The position numbers and the translations under genes were made by a program. Of a stretch of DNA of 55,446 nt, positions 9,101 to 12,961 are shown one piece after another. Below the pieces are notes generated by a model. That model saw only the letters and a list, made by a program, of their open reading frames with translations. It was not told where the DNA came from and searched no databases. The number at the start of each line of letters is the position of its first letter. Position 1 is the stretch's first letter. This DNA comes from Candidatus Omnitrophota bacterium. GTDB lineage: Bacteria > Omnitrophota > Gorgyraeia > Zapsychrales > Fredricksoniimonadaceae. The DNA is taken from assembly GCA_013287965.1 (NCBI GenBank), contig JABDCU010000010.1, forward strand, positions 1-55,446. Direction: 5' to 3'.

Positions 9101-9343
9101 TTCACCTTGGACATGCGCGTCACCGGTATCAACGATAAAATTAAATTGTAAAGGGTTTTTGGGGTCAATTTGAAGCCCGCGAACGATCGCGGGTGTAAAC
9201 GCGGGACTGGTGGACAACATGGTCCCGGGAGCAGGAAGATTTAAAAATGTGTCTGAGGAGTTTAGCGCGAAACTAAGATTAGGCAACCCTAAGTTAAAGA
9301 CAAAACACACCAGGACAAAAGAAACTTGGATTCTTTTAATCAT
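1..9343 (-). CDS. Giant exported multi-enzyme glycolytic polyprotein, C-terminus beyond the left edge
   Basis: One frame stays open from the ATG at 9343 to the window edge, at least 3,114 codons. A GGAG ribosome site lies upstream. Residues 1-27 form a signal peptide (K/R, hydrophobic core, SFA cleavage site). Order after that: Omnitrophota-type N-terminal module (about 45-380), linkers, circularly permuted triosephosphate isomerase (about 548-862), GAPDH (about 1072-1528), degenerate class II aldolase-like segment (about 1568-1792), DhnA-type class I fructose-bisphosphate aldolase (about 2118-2428), enolase (about 2495-2972), then a Gly-rich module at the edge. I checked that the landmark motifs TIM AYEPRWAIG, GAPDH WYDNEW, aldolase DQATEHS and enolase SHRSGETED all share this frame. 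Phosphoglycerate kinase and mutase domains are not seen. Export is inferred from the signal peptide; activity and proteolytic processing are unknown. An assembly artefact is unlikely given the unbroken frame and the recurring linkers. Confidence 0.9.
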   Translation of the reverse strand, partial: MIKRIQVSFVLVCFVFNLGLPNLSFALNSSDTFLNLPAPGTMLSTSPAFTPAIVRGLQIDPKNPLQFNFIVDTGDAHVQGEELRAESSQMIKYFLAALTVPEKELWVNLSPYEKDRIIANGLGQTEMGRDMLAQDYVLKQLTASMIYPEGSLGKTFWAKVYKKAQEQFGTTNVPVNTFNKVWIVPDHATIYEHNGTAFITENKLKVMLEQDYLSLQKHMNNAAVPAASTSTLGSQIIRETVLPELEKEINTGKNFAQLRQIANAVVLATWYKMNLKQSLLGQLYANQNKVAGVDVQDKNTKMEIYNQYLKAFKKGVYNYIKEDIDPLTNQTVPRKYFSGGTEFEAYAEPNGIRKNGVITPAMLSSRNDVNVLVNLQAIQGTPEASSAMAAKPEDVRSQLTNLNRRYEGLVGADVTKKGLVQTLLGNVQAVTIDQTWKEAGDLNILKTGLVTKVDALFQTLRGSKAFRASAGSRAMTAEDARVEIKRIETEFTNIPSSESAASKNIQYRELMDDLDSLTEKIGHLNQDERDELDSSIGRVQGTIRSASGNLTVGGRTGPASHDLAMKASDVNVLGQFGDNITEIENQGTGTLPIQDMIRQGMTGVIISHSETLLELTRKFGMIRDENHDFVIGGKNINETIFAPQVKMAFDHGLKDVILALGETGDEKELGLTKQVILRDIVARLSLVKEDLTKNDNAKRLIIAYEPRWAIGKEPATPQEAQEIAEYIRAIFKEWYGGEIGERIAQQVRILYGGAADGNNAANFMAQKDIDGLLVGGKSLDVATAKPMLDALQAAGVKDGRIPYFGANWKTNRPKSEFIAFGKLFKQYDNTRVNIGVGPIATQIKALFEALKVMGVSRDEQLNYNKKAMKQFSEHYRDIAKEKETPILEAIASLPGASAENALTVRRSLVVSSEGAPRTTVVGPDGKVKYLDSFGSIHVSEGLSSSDQTSVILAPGERGKVAHQMTIVIPGEVTIDTESLRRALRSGNISVRPLSETQSVQPQDNVVVDSNSVYVKVKDGITQIDLNLFYDVGNQVDGTLETDNPLIANGLEVLQGSQQEASEVFNRKSRGQIKNVLINGANGRIGTKLLQQWLLAGPESNVNIVLANGVSSIQGLIKMINGDSVHGTFLVAGRDKVNIGSDNGVEYIKITYKGKMYNKIYRLNDRSDYSKLPLGAFDVEIAVDAIVNGETYDNLMKYIEAGAIRVIHTSPSKKGIDGKKAFALVFGLSEDDFKGQDVCQSTSCTSVNVSTSESALMREGGPEGRRQRDLNNQRLEMLGQAAELNNDMKTETMHLRTVHAATNSDSTVDNKRASAIANMGRLETTGASRALVELNEDLKDVVMSADSLRYVGANMSLSEVTKVVTIEQGQNLTADQVKDQVKKLFVDASKSPRFKRVFRVIEGGFDSKQLQGSQASATILLDSIEVVKVKGKNDKFMIHYKSWYDNEWGFTARIWDIILSTAEDMERNLPQSDSVEDLLTQIDDFNSKYESDIISYNTSGGAIKIEAVNHRNALVAQYGLMDYLRREAAFNPNKDVRREALGIVQQVGHLLGVQSASRQVADYLKKDHNVSDKLVPFNPGSGSGSRYAALLKIYETARDTGIVPQININEPNRRKDVQQKQLAVDTLVNPKEEAETPKVEDLEPGFVEATVADVYAAAIAAGWTGPVFLNLNNVSVNPDFFTPQGESEGKDWQEGKIENPFKAAVKDVKARILQAAKAGVYNYQIDLTPLLAYGAKNARGGKTQDAFIYEAAVELTTFIRALENEINFRSAPLSVSFTVEGNLISEELKKDINNELRESKLALPTYIGDINALKEKSDSLFAQDPRAVMFAVLNQVVEAAKDKDNVDAIDLRNDMINFMEGLVYKNKMASRLTKDLIAQAALRAAGQRFNRHRRTLLKAREMGLKQSGSLDQIHDMILTRQRIEGLNEKEQITLEELVEYTYRAFYHAISHLRVSEGADKVDALFAEEAQKLADANKDKQGKAREEVRKAVNAPFMRDPRKTIQPTEGRTLSDKYQDYHVSVAGKVTQYAEPELTTPAIMDLQLDKNGNMVTGEEIPGVYARENTLTTAIRTHSRLAGRDAMPVRSLQRGAADARSVASDRRGAVQTTGTTIQDSKIEQMMQWAFAGKSERFKANLERLYRYGVLGGTRRLVILPIDQATEHSPSRSHEIYTPMANKDNQVELAYRLGLSGYAALAGTIEMIAPRWSRKIPLIAKVNMSSGVGGNPKASQHSALIGNVEQLAKAGVAAIGYTIYPGSLEFNEQMNELRQVIDEANKYDLPVITWSYPRGGERLAKSEYETAFDVSIAAANMALEAGAAIVKVKPPANVIMDEKEEKELIKKYQGKVGSDKFMRVQLDMPSRIEKMKQLGAWGGVRDLIFSGGPAKSTEDVLKEIADVAFGGGNGAIVGRNMFQRQVDEAVDLGNKILALEIAGAWKEDGIVSFNTVDEMMEYAFRDNRPGDILYDIKADFQRRNPDWDDFKARLAGDAAQLANKAMVGLDNIVGKETFDSRGNPTVEVTGEVKPKGSEIFKIIRARVPSGASTGKHEAWELRDGDKSYYNGKGVFNAIRNINEVILPALKAANIDILDDDVLKKVDDLMNALDGTPNKSRLGANAILGVSMLITRAAAEARGISLEEFLNQEINRRHKLNQQMSIPVPMMNFINGGAHVGGVDKPDVQEYMVQPVGAKSIEEALANAEKVFKKLGEIAQREYGIDPADPKAYGNEKGYALPLKSNEEGLELLKRAIIEAGFTPGKDFTYALDVASTEFYKDGVYTFEKQGRTSQQMIQTYAQWKEKYPELMSIEDGLAEDDWESWADLTKAEGNHLQLVGDDLFVTNVPRLRRGIAEKSANAVLIKVNQIGTISETLDAIAEAIQNGYGVIISHRSGETEDDFISHLAVGTGAGQIKTGGLAAWDAIAAGTVLSFPSGRPTGNERKTKYVALKDIEKESNGTIPYAALLKATVGDRPLFRASAAMTADEIRRKIDDIKRIMGMYSEVERKSLIYKGLLSDLEGLKGQADQDLLDKVKSGFEAEIGILENRIRIEMVGSSVVLSERGFDISHKDSAMRAKRDGGINFDPSMYSIQIRRDGNGIPLPVDQQPIARINVRGFRGIIMS
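340..440 (-). repeat. Polyprotein linker repeat 3
   Basis: FRASAAMTADEIRRKIDDI follows the enolase domain directly and leads into the C-terminal module. It matches linker 2 at FRASA, AMTA and the following Arg/Lys-rich helix. Linker recurrence argues that the domains were joined by a regular modular process. Confidence 0.6.
430..1861 (-). other. Enolase domain, apparently complete
   Basis: Residues about 2495-2972 run from the N-terminal cap (FDSRGNPTVEV) through MNFINGGAHV, ALDVASTEFYK, SIEDGLAEDDW, GDDLFVTN, the catalytic-lysine segment LIKVNQIGT (Lys2855) and SHRSGETED (His2883). At about 478 residues it is slightly longer than free-standing enolases (about 430). All substrate and Mg2+ residues I can recognise are retained, so this is the best candidate for an active domain in the chain. 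Confidence 0.88.
2060..2990 (-). other. DhnA/FbaB-type class I fructose-bisphosphate aldolase domain
   Basis: The segment aligns by eye with E. coli FbaB along its length: LVILPIDQATEHS (Asp2156; FbaB has LSILPVDQGVEHS), IGYTIYPGS, VITWSYPRGG, AAIVKVKPP with Lys2320 as the likely Schiff-base lysine, DLIFSGGPA as phosphate-binding loop, and GAIVGRNMFQR near the end. It is therefore a lysine-dependent aldolase, needing no metal. It would supply the dihydroxyacetone phosphate and glyceraldehyde 3-phosphate used by the TIM and GAPDH domains of the same chain. Confidence 0.8.
3970..4640 (-). other. Degenerate class II fructose-bisphosphate aldolase-like segment
   Basis: Residues about 1568-1792 contain VADVYAAAIAAGWTGPVFL and, later, AGVYNYQIDLTPL and AAVELTTFIRALE. 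These resemble a class II aldolase family in which the first motif is followed by a zinc-ligand His (GPVFIQGDH-like) and the second reads YNIDIDTS. Here the expected His region reads LNLNNVS, so the metal site appears lost. The match is from memory and weak in places; a non-catalytic spacer of different origin is the alternative. Confidence 0.4.
4760..6130 (-). other. Glyceraldehyde-3-phosphate dehydrogenase domain
   Basis: The domain starts with a Rossmann motif NGANGRIG (near residue 1072). It continues with the catalytic-cysteine segment STSCTSVN (Cys1243), the histidine segment TVHAATN (His1298), a TTGAS stretch corresponding to the usual STGAAKAV, and the C-terminal signature WYDNEW (Trp1442). 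Cys-to-His spacing is 55 residues instead of about 27, caused by a roughly 28-residue Gln/Arg-rich insertion. Whether Cys1243 occupies the active-site position therefore needs a structural model. Confidence 0.8.
6760..7700 (-). other. Triosephosphate isomerase domain, circularly permuted
   Basis: All three catalytic elements are present but in rotated order. The electrophile His608 is in ISHSE, the catalytic base Glu705 is in AYEPRWAIG, and the N-terminal strand carrying Lys809 (FGANWKTN) comes last, after the strand-8 phosphate loop LLVGGKSL. In ordinary TIM the NWK lysine strand is first (K13-H95-E167). Here barrel strands 3-8 come first and strands 1-2 (to about residue 840) follow. No second NWK motif lies upstream of the His segment. 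I re-translated the His608 and Lys809 segments codon by codon. The fold should close, because TIM-barrel ends are adjacent; activity is inferred. Confidence 0.85.
7850..7965 (-). repeat. Polyprotein linker repeat 2
   Basis: The peptide starts FRASAGSRAMTAEDARVEI and continues as a charged helix. It precedes the permuted TIM domain. It is clearly similar to linker 3 after enolase (FRASAAMTADEIRRKIDDI), so the same spacer bounds different enzyme domains. Confidence 0.6.
8090..8205 (-). repeat. Polyprotein linker repeat 1
   Basis: The peptide ASSAMAAKPEDVRSQLTNL begins near residue 385, at the boundary between the N-terminal module and the next segment. It shares the pattern [R/S]AS-x-AM-x-A-x-x-[D/E]-x-R followed by a basic helix with linkers 2 and 3. 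Confidence 0.5.
8200..9210 (-). other. Omnitrophota-type N-terminal module of the polyprotein
   Basis: Residues about 45-380 begin with TMLSTSPAFTPAIV, followed by FNFIVDTGD, LWVNLSPYEKDRI, GQTEMGRDMLAQDYVL and VNTFNKVWIVPD. No enzyme motif is visible. From memory, this block heads many very large secreted proteins in Omnitrophota genomes, where it is annotated as hypothetical. Its position directly after the signal peptide suggests a targeting or anchoring role, which is inference. Confidence 0.6.
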
Positions 9344-9394
9344 GACAATCTCCGGAGGTTGAGTTGAGAAAACGATTCCTAATAGCGATAAGAA

Positions 9395-9422
9395 AGGATA
9401 ACATATTTTTTGGGCATGTCAA
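9395..9422 (-). promoter_or_regulatory. Candidate sigma70 promoter of the polyprotein
   Basis: On the minus strand a perfect TTGACA (9422-9417) is separated by 16 bases from TATCCT (9400-9395), about 50 bases upstream of the ATG at 9343. The rest of the 150-base gap to the helicase gene is AT-rich, and no clear terminator is seen. Confidence 0.5.
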
Positions 9423-9491
9423 GTTTTTGGACGCGTTGTAAAGCTAATATTATTAATATGTTACGTTTTTATTAAAAAATTGTTTGGAAAT

Positions 9492-10961
9492 TCAGAATAA
9501 TTTCATCTGCAGGGCATCTGGATCTGCTTTGGGGATGTGGCGCCTGGAAGCTTCGTAGGCTTTTAATTCTTCGGCAATATCTGCCATATATAGGGAAGGC
9601 TCCTGTATCAACGTTTGGCCGAATAATTGGCGGCGCTTGGCATGGGTCAGGTATAAATGTTCCTTGGCGCGGGTCATACCTACATAAAACAAACGACGTT
9701 CTTCTTGGGGATCGCCTTTCATGCCTATTAAATCCAGCGGCAACAAATTATTCTCACATCCAATGATAAAAACCACAGGGAACTCCAGGCCCTTGGCCGC
9801 GTGCAAGCTCATCAAAGAGACTTTCTCAACGTTGTGCTCCAGCACTTCTTCGTTTTGGCCTAAAGCATCTTCATCTGAATAAACTTCCTCTCTTTTGACT
9901 TTTTGAGAAACCTGATACGGGATGCCTAGATGTTCCAAGGCCTGCCCCATCACATGACGCTGAGCGTTAAGCCGGTATAAAATGACGATATCCCCCAGAC
10001 TTCGCACAGCGCGGCGGCTCGTGTTCATATCCAAACCGCCGATCAACTTTTCAATTTGATGCGCTACATAATCAGCCTCTGCACGGTCGGTGGCAGCCTG
10101 GTGGATGATCAATTTGCCTTCCCCATGCATTCGGGCAATTAATTCAATATGGATCCCCGCTTTCGTGTTCTTTGTGATGACTTGGCTGCTGGCAGACAGT
10201 AAATTTGCCATCGAACGATAATTTTCCTGCAGGGTTAGTGTCTGCGCCGGGGCAAAATCTTCCTCAAAGCGTCGAAATAATTCCACTCGGCTGCCACGAA
10301 AGCCATAGATAGATTGATTAGCATCCCCAATGGCCGTCAATAAAACACCCTCGCGGGCCAGGATTTTAAGCAAAGAATTCTGTACGATATTGCTGTCCTG
10401 GTATTCATCCACAAAAATATAACGGTATTGGCCTCGCAGTTGGCCGGCAATATTTTCATCTTCCAAAAGCAACAAGGCCTCGCGCAAAATATCATCAAAA
10501 TCAATCCAGCTGTTTTGGCGCAGATAACGCTGATACGCCTTGTAATCGTCGTCGGAAGAAACAGCTAACTGGGATTTCATGCGGGATATGCGCTCGAGTG
10601 TGGCTTTGTCAAAGCCCGTGATGTCCTCTGGAAGGGCTACCTTAAAATCTTTGGGCAAGGCCGTATGCTCAAAATGGTCCCGTAATAATTTCAGACAAAA
10701 AGCATGAAAGGTCCCTACGAATACCTGTGATTGACGAACGCCTAAAGCTGTCAACCTGTCCAGCATTTGACGGGCAGCCTTATTGGTAAAAGTGATCGCC
10801 AATATCTTCTCATTAGGTTTTAACGAAGGAATTAAGTGCGCTATGCGACGGGTGAGCGTATGCGTCTTGCCCGTGCCCGGGCCTGCGGTGATCAATAAAT
10901 GCGTGTCCTGTTGGCACACCGCCTGCCATTGGGATCCGTTTAAATCATCAGGTCGCTGCAT
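9492..10961 (-). CDS. Compact UvrD/PcrA/Rep-type ATP-dependent DNA helicase
   Basis: Superfamily 1A 3'-5' helicase motifs occur in order: Walker A AGPGTGKTHTLTRR, Ia AITFTNKAARQM, Walker B VDEYQDSN, motif III region AIGDANQSIYGFRG, motif IV LQENYRS, motif V SLMSLHAAKGLEFPVVF and motif VI RLFYVGMTRAKEHLYL. The protein is 489 residues, against roughly 650-750 for UvrD, PcrA and Rep. The shortfall falls between motifs IV and V, where subdomain 2B normally sits, so the autoregulatory 2B domain looks reduced. The ATG at 10961 has only a weak ribosome site. The role in repair or replication restart cannot be settled from sequence. Confidence 0.9.
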   Translation of the reverse strand: MQRPDDLNGSQWQAVCQQDTHLLITAGPGTGKTHTLTRRIAHLIPSLKPNEKILAITFTNKAARQMLDRLTALGVRQSQVFVGTFHAFCLKLLRDHFEHTALPKDFKVALPEDITGFDKATLERISRMKSQLAVSSDDDYKAYQRYLRQNSWIDFDDILREALLLLEDENIAGQLRGQYRYIFVDEYQDSNIVQNSLLKILAREGVLLTAIGDANQSIYGFRGSRVELFRRFEEDFAPAQTLTLQENYRSMANLLSASSQVITKNTKAGIHIELIARMHGEGKLIIHQAATDRAEADYVAHQIEKLIGGLDMNTSRRAVRSLGDIVILYRLNAQRHVMGQALEHLGIPYQVSQKVKREEVYSDEDALGQNEEVLEHNVEKVSLMSLHAAKGLEFPVVFIIGCENNLLPLDLIGMKGDPQEERRLFYVGMTRAKEHLYLTHAKRRQLFGQTLIQEPSLYMADIAEELKAYEASRRHIPKADPDALQMKLF

Positions 10962-11003
10962 GAACTGATATTAACAGATAATGGGGACATATTCAAATTT
11001 AGG

Positions 11004-11573
11004 CTAGAAGGACACCGCAGCGCTCAAAAACAGCATGTCCGTGCTGTTGGTAATATCGCCGCCGACGTTTCTGGGAATATAACTTAAGTAATAGGTGACC
11101 GAATGTTTGCCGTAGTCATGGCCAATGCCGATATTCACATAAGGTGTCGCAGACAGCTTATAACGCTTATTATCCGTATCATTGCCATAGGTCAAAGCAC
11201 CCATCAGATTGGTCTCAAAAAAAGTATTTTTCTTGAAATATTTCCTATAGCGTCCTCCGGCAGCGACGAAAGTATAGGGATGGTTGTCACAATTTTCAAA
11301 CATTCCCCCGTGTACGGTCACTGAAAATCCATTGGTTTGCCTGTCATCCCGAAAATCATAACCCAGGCCCAGGCCGGGATTGAACACCACATAACCGGTT
11401 TCATCTAATTTTAAAGGAGCATGATGAACAGCGCCCCTTTTGTGCAAATGATAGGTAAGGCCGAACATGTCCACGTCAACTTCGCCGGCAAAACAGGGGG
11501 ATAAAAAGAAAATAAAGACCAATAAGAGGCAGGAGACCGACAGGATATTGACTTTCGATAACTGGCTATCCAT
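11004..11573 (-). CDS. Small outer-membrane beta-barrel protein, exported
   Basis: The 189-residue product has a hydrophobic signal sequence ending SPCFAGEV (cleavage near residue 29). It then alternates aromatic and polar residues (FGLTYHL, GLGLGYDF, FSVTVHGG, YVNIGIGHDYG, VTYYLSYIP) and ends in Phe, as expected for a BamA-inserted barrel of about eight strands. The strand pattern and YLSYIP segment recall PagP/PagL-type lipid A enzymes, but I cannot find a convincing catalytic set, so function stays unknown. It has its own promoter about 80 bases upstream. Confidence 0.6.
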   Translation of the reverse strand: MDSQLSKVNILSVSCLLLVFIFFLSPCFAGEVDVDMFGLTYHLHKRGAVHHAPLKLDETGYVVFNPGLGLGYDFRDDRQTNGFSVTVHGGMFENCDNHPYTFVAAGGRYRKYFKKNTFFETNLMGALTYGNDTDNKRYKLSATPYVNIGIGHDYGKHSVTYYLSYIPRNVGGDITNSTDMLFLSAAVSF

Positions 11574-11649
11574 ATTTCAGGACCCTTTAGTTTTGCGTCC
11601 CCACCTTACGATGGGTTTGCCTTTTCGTATTCAAACTGCTTCTACTCTA

Positions 11650-11678
11650 AGTATATCTTAAAATTTTGTAAAAATCAA
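11650..11678 (-). promoter_or_regulatory. Candidate sigma70 promoter for the small barrel gene
   Basis: On the minus strand TTGATT (11678-11673) and TATACT (11655-11650) are separated by exactly 17 bases. The predicted start of transcription gives a leader of about 70 bases before the ATG at 11573. The -35 box overlaps the stop codon region of the endonuclease Q gene. Confidence 0.5.
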
Positions 11679-12961
11679 AATAACGCCAATTGCTTTTCGA
11701 TGTGCTCACGCTCTCCGGATTCGAAGATCTTGATGGTGCCGAATTCGCCGTCATAGCCAGCAGCGATCTCCACCTTGCCCTGGCGCATGCGGTTTATCCC
11801 TTCAGCGAGGACGTCACCGGCAGCTTCCTTAATATCATTTAAAGGACAATCCAGGAGAATATAAAATTCATCGCCTAATTTACTCAAAATATTCATGTAA
11901 GCTGTTTGCACCGCATTGCTGGCTGTGCCCATGTCCTTGGCTTCAGCGATGAGGCTCGGTAAAGCCACGATATTTTGATACGGGCGCCAACGTTTGGATT
12001 TGCTTCCCTCCGCCCGATCGGCCAAGGTCTCGACACGCGCCATCACACCGACCGTAACAGGCTTGCCGCAGGCAGAACAAATGCCTTTATGCTTAATTGT
12101 TTCTTTAGGATGCCAGCGGACCTGGCAGCTGCGATGGCCGTCGTAATGATACTTGCCCTCTTCAGGAAAAAATTCCAGGGTTGAGACCAGGCCTTTATCA
12201 TTCTTATCGGCTAAAGCCTTATAAATGCCGTCGTAAGTAAATTGCGTATCAAAAATATTAGCCTCACGCCCAAGCTTGGCAGGTGAATGCGCGTCTGAAT
12301 TGGAAATCAAAATAAAATCATCCAATTGTTTAAGACGCCAATTCATCGGCGGGTCAGAAGACAAGCCGGTCTCGACCGCAAAAATATGTTTGGTCAGGTC
12401 GCCAAAGGCGTCTTCCATGCTGTCAAAGCCGCCCATGGAACCCAAGGCTGAAAACCACGGTGTCCAGATATGCGCCGGCACAAATAAATTTTTGGGGTCA
12501 GCCTCAAGCGTAATCGCCAGCAGATCATAAGAATCCAATCCCAAAATAGGACGTCCGTCGGAAGAAATATTGCCGATGGCGCCAAGCTTGGTTTGGATCT
12601 TTTGGGCGGCTTTCAGCGAAGGTGAAAAGATCAGATTATGAACCTTGCGCACCTTATCATGACGCTTATAAATATTGGAGATCTCGACCGTGAGCAAAAA
12701 ACGCACTTGGCCCCTACAGCTCTTTGGAATTTGAGCGTCGATGGGTTTGGCAAATTTATCTTTGAGTTTAAATAATCCGCTCTCGGCAGGCTCGAGCTTT
12801 TCTTCCAATTCCTTAAACCATTTAGGATGCACAAAATCCCCGGTACCGACGACGTGGATGCCTTTATATTGGGCCCACAGGTAAAGATTTTCAATATCTA
12901 AGTTTTTAGCGGTGGCTCGGGAGTATTTGGAATGGATATGCAGGTCTGCAATGAATTTCAT
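11675..12961 (-). CDS. Endonuclease Q (PHP-domain DNA repair nuclease)
   Basis: The N-terminus FIADLHIHSKYSRAT carries the PHP metal motif HxH (His8, His10). VGTGDFVHP, LLTVEISNIY, FVPAHIWTPWFSALG and ISNSDAHSP complete the metal-binding residues. A zinc-finger segment follows (CxVRWHP ... CSACGKP), then a C-terminal domain. This architecture and the 428-residue length fit EndoQ, which nicks DNA 5' of deaminated bases (hypoxanthine, uracil, xanthine) or abasic sites. EndoQ is best known from Thermococcales and occurs in some bacteria. Its start overlaps the leuS stop by 4 bases (ATGA), so it is translationally coupled to leuS. Confidence 0.85.
   Translation of the reverse strand: MKFIADLHIHSKYSRATAKNLDIENLYLWAQYKGIHVVGTGDFVHPKWFKELEEKLEPAESGLFKLKDKFAKPIDAQIPKSCRGQVRFLLTVEISNIYKRHDKVRKVHNLIFSPSLKAAQKIQTKLGAIGNISSDGRPILGLDSYDLLAITLEADPKNLFVPAHIWTPWFSALGSMGGFDSMEDAFGDLTKHIFAVETGLSSDPPMNWRLKQLDDFILISNSDAHSPAKLGREANIFDTQFTYDGIYKALADKNDKGLVSTLEFFPEEGKYHYDGHRSCQVRWHPKETIKHKGICSACGKPVTVGVMARVETLADRAEGSKSKRWRPYQNIVALPSLIAEAKDMGTASNAVQTAYMNILSKLGDEFYILLDCPLNDIKEAAGDVLAEGINRMRQGKVEIAAGYDGEFGTIKIFESGEREHIEKQLALF

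Noticed and set aside
6-9343. Many short frames on both strands within the polyprotein
   Set aside because: They are in other frames than the long open frame, lack family motifs and ribosome sites. The enzyme motifs all lie in the single minus-strand frame.
1-9343. Cluster of separate glycolytic genes instead of one fusion
   Set aside because: No stop codon in the frame between the domains, and motif codons of all four enzymes are in one phase.
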